Assembly: GCA_015485355.1 (NCBI GenBank)
Contig: WFTQ01000025.1
Location: 32,068-96,067 of the forward strand
Direction: 5' to 3'
Origin: a bacterium
GTDB taxonomy: Bacteria > Calditrichota > Calditrichia > RBG-13-44-9 > J042
Length of the DNA: 64,000 nucleotides
This document shows positions 1 through 9,409 of the stretch, one piece after another; position 1 is the stretch's first letter, and every line of letters starts with the position of its first letter. The notes under the pieces were generated by a model. It ran no database searches. It was not told the origin of the DNA and was given only the letters and a program-made list of their open reading frames with translations. A program made the position numbers and the translations under genes.

Positions 1-564
1 GCGGGGATGTACCATACCGATCAGCGTACCCATGTGGGCTACCTGAAACACTTTGATGTTGTGAACAACCCCCGACCGGTGCGTCGATACTACAGCGCGG
101 CTGCCTTTCACCCGGTGCGCCAACATCTGCCACCTTTTCGGATTTTTGATCTGGATGAAGTACCCCTGGACACGGTGCGCACTCGATACCATACCGTGAT
201 TCAAAACCTGCGATTGATTAAACGGCCGGGCGAGAACCGTTGGTCGCCAGAAAACCGGGAAGCCTGGAGCGTGGTGGCTCTTGGAGAAGACCGGCAAGGC
301 AACGTGTTGTTCCTGTTCTGCCGGCAACCTTTAACCATGTATACCTTTAACCGTATAGTTCTCTCGTTGCCCATCCATCTGGTGGCCGCTCAATACCTGG
401 AGGGTGGCCCCGAGGCTTCGTTGTATCTGAAGGGCGAGCATTTGACGGTCCAACGGATGGGGGCACTGGGCGAAGCTTTTGGAAATGAAGATACGGTGCC
501 GGCTTTTCTGCCCCTGCCCGTTGTCATCGGCGTTCAGGCGACAACGCCGGTGGAAGACGAGTGA
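1..564 (+). CDS. Phosphodiester glycosidase (NAGPA-like) domain protein, 3' end only
   Basis: This is the C-terminal 187 residues of a gene that begins before the window; the frame is open from base 1, and the ATG at 7 sits inside an AGMY motif typical of the interior of this domain. Features such as the TVIQNLRLI stretch, the ALGEDRQGNVLF segment and the final AQYLEGGPEASLY motif recall the NAGPA/DUF2233 phosphodiester glycosidase fold, which removes sugars from phosphodiester-linked glycans and is usually exported. The upstream signal peptide, if any, is not visible. The stop codon overlaps a possible GTG start of the next gene, so the two are probably co-transcribed. The family call is recognition of motifs, not a search result. 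Confidence 0.7.
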   Translation, partial: AGMYHTDQRTHVGYLKHFDVVNNPRPVRRYYSAAAFHPVRQHLPPFRIFDLDEVPLDTVRTRYHTVIQNLRLIKRPGENRWSPENREAWSVVALGEDRQGNVLFLFCRQPLTMYTFNRIVLSLPIHLVAAQYLEGGPEASLYLKGEHLTVQRMGALGEAFGNEDTVPAFLPLPVVIGVQATTPVEDE

Positions 565-587
565 AATCCAATCAGGATGGGGTGAGG

Positions 588-1880
588 ATGAGTCTGCGTG
601 ATCGGCTGGAACGATTGGAAGGCGCCGTCAAGAAGTCCGGTTCGGAACGGCTTGTCCCGGAGTCGATGGACTGGATCGCCCCTCTGGAACGGGAACTCAA
701 TGTTCGGGTGTTGCAAAAGGAAAATTCATTTTTTTTACTGAAGGAGGCGGTGCATCCTGTTTTGAATAACCCTGCCTTTGCGTATTTGCAGCAGAAAGGG
801 TTTCAAACCGATTGTTTCTATCGTCTGGTTGGACTGGAACGGGAGCAGCCTCTGCCTCTGCGCCGGGCGGTTTTTTTTGATCTGGAAACTACCGGACTGG
901 CGGGAGGAACGGGAACCTATGCCTTTCTCATCGGTGTGGGGACCCTGGAAAGCGACGCCATTCGGGTGCGACAATACATCCTGCCCGATTACAGTCACGA
1001 ATGGGTGCTGTTGGACCATCTGCAACTGCTTTTTAGGGAGTATCCCTTTACCATTTCCTTCAATGGTAAAACCTTCGATATCCCGTTGCTGGGGAACCGT
1101 TTTGTCTTGAATCAAATGGAGAATGTGCTGGAAGAGAAATTACACATCGACCTGCTGCATGCGGCGCGTCGCATCTGGCGGCGGGTGTTGCCGTCCTGCG
1201 ATTTGCAACAGCTGGAAAAGGAAATTTTGCAGGTGGAGCGGGTCGACGACATTCCCGGAGAGCTTATCCCTCAGATTTTTTTTGATTTTATCCGAAAACG
1301 GGACGCCTGGCTGCTCGGCGATATACTGGAACACAATTACCACGACATCGTGAATATGGTGCTGCTGGGTGTTTATCTGGCCGCAGTGGCGGAAGACCCG
1401 CTGCAATTCCTGAATTCTCCCCGGGAAATTGCCGCCCTGGCCGATTATTATTTCCGGCGACGCTGGGATGAGCCCGCCTTACCCCTCTTAAAATACTTGA
1501 TCCACCGCTCGCAGCACTTTCCCGTCCGATTGAATATGCAACCTTTTTTTCAACTGGCCATGATCCTGAAACGCCAGGGCAAGCCCCGCGAGGCCACTGA
1601 ATACCTGTGGCGATTGATGAAACAAAATGTGACCCATCCCATGGTCATCGAAGAACTGGCCAAATTCTACGAACATCGAGAGAAAAACTACCCCCTGGCT
1701 CTTGAAATCGTGGAACGCGGATTGAACCGTTTGCGACAGATGGAGCAGCTGGATCGGGGCAAAGTCAAGGGGCGGTATTTTCAGGCTCTGGAACACCGAC
1801 GGCAGCGATTGCGAAATAAAATCGCCCGCCAACAAACCGGCACCCCTCGTCATCGGAATTGTTGGACGAACAACGGGTAA
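588..1880 (+). CDS. YprB-type ribonuclease H-like exonuclease domain protein
   Basis: The protein carries an RNase H-like 3'-5' exonuclease fold of the YprB (RNase_H_2) type. The FFDLETTGLAGG segment gives the DxE motif, a second acidic site lies in the SFNGKTFDIPLL segment, and a third in the HNYHDIVNM segment. The C-terminal 150 residues look like helical TPR-type repeats (RQGKPREATEYLWRLM). Substrate is unknown; relatives are DEDD-superfamily nucleases. The chosen ATG gives the N-terminus MSLRDRLERL, typical of the family. A GTG at 561, overlapping the stop of the upstream gene, is the alternative start and would add nine residues. The gene probably shares a transcript with the upstream glycosidase gene. 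Confidence 0.75.
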   Translation: MSLRDRLERLEGAVKKSGSERLVPESMDWIAPLERELNVRVLQKENSFFLLKEAVHPVLNNPAFAYLQQKGFQTDCFYRLVGLEREQPLPLRRAVFFDLETTGLAGGTGTYAFLIGVGTLESDAIRVRQYILPDYSHEWVLLDHLQLLFREYPFTISFNGKTFDIPLLGNRFVLNQMENVLEEKLHIDLLHAARRIWRRVLPSCDLQQLEKEILQVERVDDIPGELIPQIFFDFIRKRDAWLLGDILEHNYHDIVNMVLLGVYLAAVAEDPLQFLNSPREIAALADYYFRRRWDEPALPLLKYLIHRSQHFPVRLNMQPFFQLAMILKRQGKPREATEYLWRLMKQNVTHPMVIEELAKFYEHREKNYPLALEIVERGLNRLRQMEQLDRGKVKGRYFQALEHRRQRLRNKIARQQTGTPRHRNCWTNNG

Positions 1881-2201
1881 AGTGTCCCACCGGCTTTCGT
1901 TTGAACCGGTGACGGCACCCGGCTTCTTTCCGTAAACACCGTTGCCCTCCGAAGGGAAAATTGGCACCGCTGCAGATTGACGGCCGTGAAAGGCGATCTT
2001 TATCCGCAAGGGTGTGTCGAAGTGTATACTCCGGAAAAATGAAGAATTTTTGTAACTCCCGACCCGATTTTGAATTCCATAATATGGAGTGGATTGCAGC
2101 AATGGAGGTGCCAGAAACCGGAAAAAAGGCCGAAGGTCCCACAGCCCGGACGGTTCTGCGAACCTCCAAGAATCCCGGGGATATGCCAGGAAAAGATCAC
2201 C
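1881..2201. other. Intergenic region, no gene seen
   Basis: About 320 bp between the YprB-like gene and the SulP gene. A short inverted repeat, CACCGG/CCGGTG with a 12-nt loop, begins just after the upstream stop but has no T-run, so a terminator is not convincing. Open frames here on both strands have no recognisable protein content. The SulP gene's own ribosome-binding site (AGGAAAAG) lies at the right-hand end. Confidence 0.5.
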
Positions 2202-3959
2202 ATGTGGACCGCAATTCGACGATGGATTCCCATTTTGCACTGGATTCGAAGCTATTCTCGATCCGATTTTATCGCGGACTTGCAGGCCGGTGTAACGGTG
2301 GCGGTGATGCTGATTCCCCAGGGGATGGCTTATGCCTTGCTGGCGGGCTTGCCGCCCATCATGGGGTTATACGCCTCCATAGTGCCCCTCATGGTTTACG
2401 CGGTGCTGGGAACCTCCAGGCAGTTGGCAGTGGGTCCGGTAGCCATGGTTTCGCTTCTGGTCGCCGCAGGCATCGCACCCCTGGCGGAAGAGGGTTCCCA
2501 TTCGTACATCCAGTATGCCATTGTATTGGCCGGTATGGTGGGCCTCCTTCAATTGCTGATGGGCCTTTTACGAATGGGGTTTCTGGTCAATTTTTTGTCT
2601 CATCCCGTCATCAGCGGTTTTACGTCTGCCGCCGCACTGATCATCGGCTTCAGTCAGTTAAAACACATTCTGGGAATTCCCATCGACCGCAGCCACCATG
2701 TTCACACCATCCTGTGGCAAACGCTTCAACAATTGCCGCAAATTCACCCTCCCACATTAGGGATCGGCCTGGGAAGCCTATTCCTTTTACTGTACTTCAA
2801 GCGGCGGCGTCCCGCTTTCCCTGCGCCTCTGGTTGTGGTGCTGCTGGGTACCCTAAGCGTTTGGCAGCTGGATTTGGCCGGTGAAGGGGTGCAGATTGTG
2901 GGAAACATTCCTGCGGGATTGCCCACTCCTACCCTTCCGACCATCGATGGCAACGCGATACGGCACTTGCTGCCCATGGCCCTCACCATTGCCGTGGTTG
3001 GATTTTTGGAATCCATTGCGGTGGCCCGAGCCGTAGCGGCGAAACATCGATACTCGGTGGATGCCGATCAGGAACTCATCGGCCTGGGATTGGCCAATAT
3101 CGCGGGATCGTTTTTCCAAGGGTATCCGGTGACGGGAGGTTTCTCGCGGACGGCGGTCAATGATCAGGCTGGTGCGCGCACGGGAATGGCTTCCATTATT
3201 ACCGCAGTGGGCATTGGTCTCGCTTTGCTCTTCTTGACATCGGTTTTTCAGAATCTTCCCCGGGCCGTGCTGGCCGCAATTATCATGGCGGCGGTTTTTG
3301 GTCTGGTGAACCTGCAGAAAATCCGGTATTTGTGGCAAGTGCAACGCAGCGAGGCGTTTCTGATGTTATTGACGTTTTTGGCTACCCTTTTTCTGGGAAT
3401 TGAGCCCGGCATTCTTCTGGGTATGGCTATGTCCCTGATCTTCTTTATTGTTCGCAGTACCCGGCCTCATCATGCCATTCTGGGGCGGTTGCCCGGTACC
3501 CCACATTATCGCAACCGAGAGCGATTTCCCGATGTCCGCCAAGAACCCGGCATTGAAGTGATTCGCATCGATGCATCGTTTTATTTCGCCAACGCGAATT
3601 TTTTGAGGCAACGGCTGGAGCAATTATTATACGCCGACCAACAGCCGGAAGTGGTGGTACTGGATGCCAGCAGCGTCAATTACCTGGATGCCACCGCTCT
3701 GGATACCCTGGCGGATATGGTGTGCCGGTTTGAAGAAAATCGGGTCGAATTGTTTCTGGCAAGTGTAAAGGGCCCGGTGCGGGACGTATTGAAGGCCTCC
3801 GGGTTGTATGACCGTCTGGGAGCAACGCGGTTCTTCTTCAGCGTTGCCGACGCCGTGGAGTGCTGGAAACGGCGAAAACAGGGAAATAGCGGAGAAGGCT
3901 GTTTTTCCGAAGCCGAGCCGGTGGCCGGATATGGGTCGACCCAATTGCCCAGGAAATAG
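2202..3959 (+). CDS. SulP-family anion transporter with C-terminal STAS domain
   Basis: Inner-membrane anion transporter of the SulP/SLC26 family (sulfate, bicarbonate or similar). The N-terminal region has the SulP hallmark DFIADLQAGVTVAVMLIPQG, followed by many hydrophobic segments to about residue 430. A cytoplasmic STAS domain occupies roughly residues 445-565, with the strand VVVLDASSVNYLDATAL. Total length (585 aa) is normal. An upstream in-frame ATG at 2070 would add 44 residues of atypical sequence; the ATG at 2202 is preceded by AGGAAAAG and gives a normal N-terminus. The substrate cannot be read from the sequence; no sulfate-assimilation or carbonic anhydrase gene lies alongside. 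Confidence 0.9.
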   Translation: MWTAIRRWIPILHWIRSYSRSDFIADLQAGVTVAVMLIPQGMAYALLAGLPPIMGLYASIVPLMVYAVLGTSRQLAVGPVAMVSLLVAAGIAPLAEEGSHSYIQYAIVLAGMVGLLQLLMGLLRMGFLVNFLSHPVISGFTSAAALIIGFSQLKHILGIPIDRSHHVHTILWQTLQQLPQIHPPTLGIGLGSLFLLLYFKRRRPAFPAPLVVVLLGTLSVWQLDLAGEGVQIVGNIPAGLPTPTLPTIDGNAIRHLLPMALTIAVVGFLESIAVARAVAAKHRYSVDADQELIGLGLANIAGSFFQGYPVTGGFSRTAVNDQAGARTGMASIITAVGIGLALLFLTSVFQNLPRAVLAAIIMAAVFGLVNLQKIRYLWQVQRSEAFLMLLTFLATLFLGIEPGILLGMAMSLIFFIVRSTRPHHAILGRLPGTPHYRNRERFPDVRQEPGIEVIRIDASFYFANANFLRQRLEQLLYADQQPEVVVLDASSVNYLDATALDTLADMVCRFEENRVELFLASVKGPVRDVLKASGLYDRLGATRFFFSVADAVECWKRRKQGNSGEGCFSEAEPVAGYGSTQLPRK

Positions 3960-4117
3960 CAGGAATCCCCCGGGAAACGCCCGAATCGGAAGAACGGCCA
4001 TCGGGGGCGGAAAGACACGGCACCGATAGGAAAACGCTGCTCGGGTGCAGAACAGGAGGGATCACTATCTTGCCAGAAAATAAAAACGGGGCGGCGGCCC
4101 GGCTACCCCTCATGGTA

Positions 4118-4211
<94 letters not shown>

Positions 4212-4351
4212 CGTAAAACATTCTCCATGAACCGCTCCCAGAGCGCCCAAAAGTTAAAAAGTTCCCCCTAAGGACGCAAGGCTTTTTTGATTCCTGAGAG
4301 GAAATCCCCCCACCAATCCTCAAGGCGGATATCGATTCTCTGCAAAACCCT

Positions 4352-5542
4352 TCATCCGGTGTCTTTGACCGTTTTCAGTTCTTCCAGGTAGGCCAGTGAA
4401 TAGATACGATCCAGCATCAAATGATCCAGAAAGGCCGGCGTTAGACGAACAAAGTTGAAGATCAAGCCTCGATGGAGTGGCGAGATAGAATTGAGCAGCT
4501 GATTGTAGTGCCAGGACAATTTATTGACCAGTGTGGCTCGGGGTTTGCGAAGGTGTTCGTATAATTGCAGGGCCCGGGAAAAGTGGGGTTGGTGCCGAAG
4601 GCAATGGGCCAGAACATAAGCGCTTTCCATGGCCTGTGCGGCTCCCTGTCCCAGATTGGGAGTTGTGGCATGTGCCGCGTCTCCCAGTAAGGCGATACGT
4701 CCGTCATGCCATCGTTCCAGGGGCGGAATGTCGAACAAATCTGTCTGGATAAAACTTTCCGGGTCGGCTTGCCGGATTAAGCGATGAAGAAAGGAAGGAA
4801 ATTTGTGAAACCGTTCCAATAAAAAGGATGGAAGTTGGGAATCGGAAATGCGGTGTCCGGGCTTTTGGTTATGGGTGAAATAGACATAGACGTTTTGAGG
4901 GTCAATGTACCCCAGACCGGCGCGCAATCCCGACTCCGGCCCCCAGATTTCATACATCCTCTTGACGGATAGTGAGGGATCATTAAAGGGAACCACCGTT
5001 CTCCAGCAGGTTTGTCCCGAATACCGCAGGGAGACCTTCCCTAAAACAAGCCGGCGCACAGTCGATCGGATGCCATCGGCACCGATGAGTAAATCGCCTC
5101 TGGCTGTAGAACCATCGACAAATTCGGCGACCACGTGGGGGCCCTCCGTCCGCAGGGCCCTGAAACGCCGACCCGGGTGAACCCGATGAGAGTCCAGGGA
5201 CTCCCATAAGATCCGATGCAGATCGGCACGGTGAATGCCATAGGTGCCAAAACCGAATTTTTGGATGGTGCGCTCTGTGCTTATTTGTTTCAGTCGATTA
5301 CCGGAAAAGTCCCGCAGTTCGATACCCTGGTACAGTATGCCCCTCTGCCGAATAGCCGATGCAAGGCCCAGCCGGTGCAAAATTTGCATGGCATTGGGAG
5401 GTAACCAAATGCCGGCACCTACAGGCCTGATTTCCCGCGAAGCTTCAAATACCTGATAGTCGATCCCCATATGCCGGCAGGACAGGGCTAAAGTCAATCC
5501 TCCAATACCTGCACCTACGATGAGTACGGTCATGAACACCAC
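4352..5542 (-). CDS. FAD-dependent monooxygenase (aromatic hydroxylase / UbiH-like family)
   Basis: Flavoprotein hydroxylase of the PF01494 family. An N-terminal GxGxxG dinucleotide fold (VLIVGAGIGGLTLAL) binds the ADP of FAD. The middle carries the DG motif (GDLLIGADGIRSTVR), and near residue 295 the GD motif (IALLGDAAHATTPNLGQGA) contacts the ribityl chain. At 396 residues it matches salicylate- and 3-hydroxybenzoate hydroxylase-like and zeaxanthin epoxidase-like proteins; substrate unknown. The GTG at 5542 has AAGG about 10 nt upstream; the ATG at 5533 is the alternative. It is transcribed away from the DtxR-like gene, across an intergenic region carrying a candidate DtxR-type operator, so it may respond to metal status. 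Confidence 0.85.
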   Translation of the reverse strand: MVFMTVLIVGAGIGGLTLALSCRHMGIDYQVFEASREIRPVGAGIWLPPNAMQILHRLGLASAIRQRGILYQGIELRDFSGNRLKQISTERTIQKFGFGTYGIHRADLHRILWESLDSHRVHPGRRFRALRTEGPHVVAEFVDGSTARGDLLIGADGIRSTVRRLVLGKVSLRYSGQTCWRTVVPFNDPSLSVKRMYEIWGPESGLRAGLGYIDPQNVYVYFTHNQKPGHRISDSQLPSFLLERFHKFPSFLHRLIRQADPESFIQTDLFDIPPLERWHDGRIALLGDAAHATTPNLGQGAAQAMESAYVLAHCLRHQPHFSRALQLYEHLRKPRATLVNKLSWHYNQLLNSISPLHRGLIFNFVRLTPAFLDHLMLDRIYSLAYLEELKTVKDTG

Positions 5543-5676
5543 ATCGGGTTTTCCTTAAAGATAATTCCGGGGGCGAGCGGGGAAAAGGGGTTTTTAAACG
5601 GAAGACCGAATTCCTCGGCTTCTTTAAAACGGGAAACGGAAGGTCGAAACACCATTTCTATGGCGTAGGGGCAAAA

Positions 5677-5715
5677 GGCGAAGAGCAGCCTAAAATATAA
5701 TTTAGGACAACCTAA
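5677..5715. promoter_or_regulatory. Two candidate DtxR-type operator sites flanking a TATAAT box
   Basis: The site at 5699-5715, AATTTAGGACAACCTAA, contains the palindrome TTTAGG-ACAA-CCTAAA (5701-5716). A weaker copy at 5677-5693 shares AGAGCAGCC and AA at its right end. TATAAT at 5696-5701 lies between and partly within them and points toward the DtxR-like gene, though no good -35 is visible. TTAGG/CCTAA half-sites are those recognised by DtxR/IdeR-type repressors. Close relatives of this motif occur at 43877 and twice at 62103-62134. Confidence 0.6.
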
Positions 5716-5777
5716 ATATTTTCTTGCATTCGCTTAATCTTTGCCTTAATATAAAGCCTTTCAAACGAGGAATGGAC

Positions 5778-6443
5778 ATGAATCGAGTGATTGAAGATTA
5801 TTTGAAAACCATCTACGATATCCATGCCACAGAAGGGAAGGTAACGACCACGGCGATTGCTCAGCGGCTGAAAATTGCACCGGCTTCGGTCACCGGCATG
5901 TTAAAAAAGCTGGCACGCATGAACCTGGTGCAGTACGAAAAGTATCAGGGGGTGCGTTTAACGTCGGCGGGGGAACAAATCGCCCTGGAGGTCATTCGTC
6001 ATCATCGCCTGATCGAGTTGTTCTTGGCCCAGGCCCTTAATGTTCCCTGGGATCAGGTGCACGAGGAGGCCGAAAAGTGGGAGCATGTGTTATCCGAAGA
6101 GATGGAGGACCGGATCGATCGCTGGCTGGGATCGCCCAAAACAGACCCGCATGGGGCTCCCATCCCCGATAAAAACGGGCATATCGAGGAACCGCCCAAA
6201 GTGCGTCTCTGTGAAGTGGTGCCTGTGAGTCGGGTGGTGGTGGCCGAGGTTAGCGATCACGATCCGGAATTGTTGCGCTATCTGGGCAAACTGAATGTGT
6301 ATCCCGGAACCTCCCTGGAAGTGGTGCAAGTGGAACCGTTCGATCGGTCCATGGAGGTGCGCATCGGGGAACAAATTCGGGTACTCAGTGCCCTAGTAAC
6401 CCGTTGTATCTGGGTTACCGACGTGCAAGCGTTGGATGCTTAA
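5778..6443 (+). CDS. DtxR/MntR-family metal-dependent transcriptional regulator
   Basis: The N-terminal winged helix (MNRVIEDYLKTIYDI, then a recognition helix around SVTGMLKKLARMNLV) is followed by the dimerisation and metal-binding domain (HHRLIELFL, the EEAEKWEHVLSEE helix) and a C-terminal FeoA/SH3-like domain (VSRVVVAEV to the end). The family represses metal uptake genes when Mn(II) or Fe(II) is bound. Start 5778 is chosen because AGGA lies 6 nt upstream; ATG 5772 is too close to it, and an ATG at 5724 would add an atypical leader. It heads an operon of a barrel protein and a Mn/Zn/Fe-type ABC importer, and has operator-like palindromes in its own promoter, so autoregulation is likely. 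Confidence 0.9.
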   Translation: MNRVIEDYLKTIYDIHATEGKVTTTAIAQRLKIAPASVTGMLKKLARMNLVQYEKYQGVRLTSAGEQIALEVIRHHRLIELFLAQALNVPWDQVHEEAEKWEHVLSEEMEDRIDRWLGSPKTDPHGAPIPDKNGHIEEPPKVRLCEVVPVSRVVVAEVSDHDPELLRYLGKLNVYPGTSLEVVQVEPFDRSMEVRIGEQIRVLSALVTRCIWVTDVQALDA

Positions 6444-6481
6444 AAGGCAAATGTTGAGAATTTAAATCAACAGGAGGCAAG

Positions 6482-7327
6482 ATGGGATTGATCCTACGGC
6501 ATCATGTGATGGTATCTCTGCTCCGAGGATGGTTCCGGCATATCGGAAGAAACGTTTTTCTGGTGGGCTGGACGATTGCCCTGCTGGTAACATTCGGGGA
6601 AAGTGGGGCGCAGGAGGTATCGCCCATCGTGGGCGAGCGGCCGGGCTATGGGGAAAGTACCCTGACCGTACCCCCTGGCTTCGTTCAGGTGGAAATGGGG
6701 TATACCTTTTTTCGTCAGGATCCGGTGGATCAGCAGACCATCGGGGAATTATTGATCCGGCTCCCGATCACCCGTCGTGTGGAATTGCGTTTTCTGGGAA
6801 ATTCGTATCTGGTTCAAAAGTCCAATCGGGGTAACCCCGTGCGCGGGTTGGAGGACGCCGGTCTGGGAGTGAAGTTTCAGCTGAGCCGGGCCGAGGGAAG
6901 TGCCTTCAACATTTGGAAACCTCAGGCGGCTTTGTTCCTTAGTACCTCCATCCCCACAGGCAATCGAGCTTTTCGTTCGAACGACCCACAGCCTTCGGTT
7001 AAACTGGGGGTGGAATATCCCCTTTCTCATACATTGTCTATCACGGGTTTCTGGATTGCGGATTGGATTTCCAGGGACAATCGGTATACCGCGGATTGGT
7101 CCGGCAGTCTCTCCCTGGGCATCACCCTGACCCCCAACCTGGCCGGCTTTATGGAGATGTACGCCATCTTCCCCGGGCGAAGCGGTGAAGGAACCACCGG
7201 TTTTGTGGATGGGGGGCTGACCTTTTGGGTGAATGACAATCTGGCCTGGGACGCCCATTCCGGCATTCAGGTGATAGGCGCCGGAAGCGGTTTTTTTATT
7301 GGCAGTGGTCTGATTGCGCGATTTTAA
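6482..7327 (+). CDS. Outer-membrane beta-barrel protein in a metal-uptake operon
   Basis: Exported protein of 281 aa. A long basic N-terminus and a hydrophobic segment ending at about residue 42 (ESGAQEV) form the signal peptide. The rest alternates in beta-barrel style and ends in a C-terminal phenylalanine (GLIARF), typical of outer-membrane barrels. The fold resembles the PF13557 'transporter' barrels. AGGAGG precedes the ATG at good spacing. It lies between a DtxR-type regulator and a TroA-type binding protein, so I infer a role in passing the metal or its complex across the outer membrane; no metal-binding motif is obvious, and the inference rests on position only. Confidence 0.65.
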   Translation: MGLILRHHVMVSLLRGWFRHIGRNVFLVGWTIALLVTFGESGAQEVSPIVGERPGYGESTLTVPPGFVQVEMGYTFFRQDPVDQQTIGELLIRLPITRRVELRFLGNSYLVQKSNRGNPVRGLEDAGLGVKFQLSRAEGSAFNIWKPQAALFLSTSIPTGNRAFRSNDPQPSVKLGVEYPLSHTLSITGFWIADWISRDNRYTADWSGSLSLGITLTPNLAGFMEMYAIFPGRSGEGTTGFVDGGLTFWVNDNLAWDAHSGIQVIGAGSGFFIGSGLIARF

Positions 7328-7405
7328 AACGGGCATTGTGAAGGCCACTATGGGGGCCGGGCGGCGATTTGGCTGACAACCGGGAAAAAATTAGGTATTG
7401 GGGCC

Positions 7406-8416
7406 ATGAAAGTTAAAAACGTTTTGCCCTATATGCCGCTGGTTTGGGTGTGTGCTTGTTTATGGGGCGGCTGGACGGGGTGTAGTCGCAGCGCCTTGGA
7501 GCGGGACAATTGGCAGATTCAGCGAAAGGTCACCGAAACGGATCCCCTTAAGATCGTGACGACCACCGGGATGATCGCCGATGCGGCTCGACGCGTGGGG
7601 GGACGTTGGGTGTCCGTGAAGGCACTGATGGGTCCCGGAATCGATCCCCATCTTTACAAAGCCCGGGAAGGGGATGTGTTGCTTCTGGCGGATGCCGATT
7701 TGATCCTGTTTAATGGGCTGCACCTGGAGGGAAAAATGACCGATATTTTGAAACAGCTGACCGATTACACCCCCACCGTGCCGGTGGCGGAGGCCATCCC
7801 GGAAACCCTGTTAATCTCTCCCCCGGAATATGAGGGGAATTATGATCCTCACATCTGGTTCGATGTACGCCTGTGGATGATGGTGGTACAAACCATACGG
7901 GAGGTATTGATAGAATTGGATTCCCTTCACGCCCGGGAATATCGCCGGAATGCGGAGGAATATTTGCAGCGGTTGGAGGTGCTTCATCAATATGTCTTAC
8001 AACGTTCCCGGGAGGTGCCACCCTCCATTCGGGTATTGATCACCGCCCACGATGCCTTTAACTACTTCAGTCGGGCATATGGGTTTGAAGTAAAAGGATT
8101 GCAGGGGATCAGTACAGCGGCCGAAGCCGGCATTTCGGATGTGCGCGAGTTGGCGGAATTCATTGTGCAACGGGGCATTCCCGCCGTTTTTGTGGAAACA
8201 TCGGTGCCGCCCCGTTATATCGAGGCCCTTCAGGAGGCGGTGCGCGCGCGTGGGTTTGAGGTGCGGATCGGGGGATCTCTCTTCTCCGATGCCCTGGGAA
8301 GCCCCGGAACTCCGCAGGGAACGTATCTGGGGATGGTGCGCCATAACATCGATACCATCGTATCCGCTTTGTTGTCTCGACCGCTGTCGGTATCATCGCT
8401 CTGGGAAAAAAGGTGA
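7406..8416 (+). CDS. Metal ABC transporter substrate-binding lipoprotein (TroA/MntC/ZnuA family)
   Basis: Periplasmic metal-capture protein anchored by a lipid at Cys26 (lipobox WTGC). The cluster A-I ligand set is complete and spaced like Treponema TroA: His82 in GIDPHLYKA, His149 in YDPHIWFD, His215 in [10 protein letters not shown] and Asp295 in SLFSDALG. There is no long His-rich loop of the kind seen in strict zinc-binding ZnuA proteins, which leans toward manganese or a broader specificity. The downstream ATPase follows after 11 nt and two permeases complete the importer. Expected control is by the DtxR-like regulator upstream. Confidence 0.92.
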   Translation: MKVKNVLPYMPLVWVCACLWGGWTGCSRSALERDNWQIQRKVTETDPLKIVTTTGMIADAARRVGGRWVSVKALMGPGIDPHLYKAREGDVLLLADADLILFNGLHLEGKMTDILKQLTDYTPTVPVAEAIPETLLISPPEYEGNYDPHIWFDVRLWMMVVQTIREVLIELDSLHAREYRRNAEEYLQRLEVLHQYVLQRSREVPPSIRVLITAHDAFNYFSRAYGFEVKGLQGISTAAEAGISDVRELAEFIVQRGIPAVFVETSVPPRYIEALQEAVRARGFEVRIGGSLFSDALGSPGTPQGTYLGMVRHNIDTIVSALLSRPLSVSSLWEKR

Positions 8417-8427
8417 GGAGAGCGACC

Positions 8428-9198
8428 ATGGCAGACGTCCGGAACAGCGGCCCGATGGCCGTCGAAATAGAGGATTTGACAGTGGCTTATCAGCAACAAC
8501 CGGTTTTGTGGGATGTGGATCTGCGCATTCCCCGGGGAGTGCTGATGGCTATTGTCGGACCCAACGGGGCGGGGAAAACGACACTGATTAAGGCGGTGTT
8601 GGGGCTGGTCAGACCCCTGGCCGGGGAGGTGCGCATCTTTGGAAAACCCTATAAGGAGCAGCGTCAGCGGGTGGCCTATGTGCCGCAGCGCAGCAGTGTG
8701 GACTGGGATTTCCCGACCACGGTACTGGATGTGGTGATGATGGGCCGTTACGGCCAGCTGGGTTGGTTTCGGCGGCCGGGCAGGAGGGAGCGCCGGCTGG
8801 CCATGGCCGCACTGGAAAAATTAGGCATGCAGGCCTTTGCCGAGCGCCAGATCAGCCAGCTGTCCGGTGGGCAGCAGCAACGGGTGTTTCTGGCCCGCGC
8901 ATTGGTTCAGGATGCCGATGTGTATTTGATGGATGAACCCTTCCAAGGGGTGGATGCTACCACAGAGCGCGCGATCGTGACCCTGTTGCAGGAGCTGAGT
9001 CGGCAGAAAAAAACCGTCGTGGTGGTGCATCACGATCTGCAATCGGTACCGGATTACTTCCACTGGGTGGCATTGTTGAATGTGAGGGCCATTGCCAGCG
9101 GACCGGTCGATCGAGTGTTTACCCTGGACAATTTGAAAAAGACCTACGGAGGCCATCTGGTGTGGATCGAAAAAGAGGCCCTGGCCGGAAGCGATTGA
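8428..9198 (+). CDS. Metal ABC transporter ATP-binding protein (TroB/MntB/ZnuC family)
   Basis: Cytoplasmic ATPase of the importer. It has Walker A (GPNGAGKTT), a Q-loop ([13 protein letters not shown]), the signature SGGQQQR, Walker B (DVYLMDEP) and the switch histidine (VVVVHHD). The [13 protein letters not shown] segment after the Q-loop is characteristic of Mn/Zn importers. ATG 8428 has GGAGAG at good spacing, whereas a GTG at 8413 would overlap the stop of the preceding gene. The 211 bp that follow before the first permease contain no gene, unusually wide for this operon, but the permeases have no other visible partner. Confidence 0.92.
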   Translation: MADVRNSGPMAVEIEDLTVAYQQQPVLWDVDLRIPRGVLMAIVGPNGAGKTTLIKAVLGLVRPLAGEVRIFGKPYKEQRQRVAYVPQRSSVDWDFPTTVLDVVMMGRYGQLGWFRRPGRRERRLAMAALEKLGMQAFAERQISQLSGGQQQRVFLARALVQDADVYLMDEPFQGVDATTERAIVTLLQELSRQKKTVVVVHHDLQSVPDYFHWVALLNVRAIASGPVDRVFTLDNLKKTYGGHLVWIEKEALAGSD

Positions 9199-9409
9199 TA
9201 CGGACCCTTCGAAACGATGGTAGACCGGGGAGGCCCGGGGCCCAGCCGAACGTTCCCCCGTGGAAACAGGTGGGGGATGGGGTTTGAACCGTGTATCGGC
9301 CGGTGGCTCGGGGGAACCACCGCCAATGGATACTCCAGGGGACAATGAAACGGTGCCGGGTGGAAGAATGAAAACGGGTTTCTCACCCGCAAATGACGGA
9401 TAAAGGGCT

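Noticed and set aside
1488..2240. 250-codon minus-strand frame
   Set aside because: It is antisense to the end of the YprB-like gene and continues into the intergenic region; no ribosome-binding site or recognisable motif.
1961..2884. 307-codon plus-strand frame overlapping the SulP gene
   Set aside because: It runs in another frame over the clear SulP coding sequence; its composition (Gly/His/Arg-rich) is that of a shadow frame.
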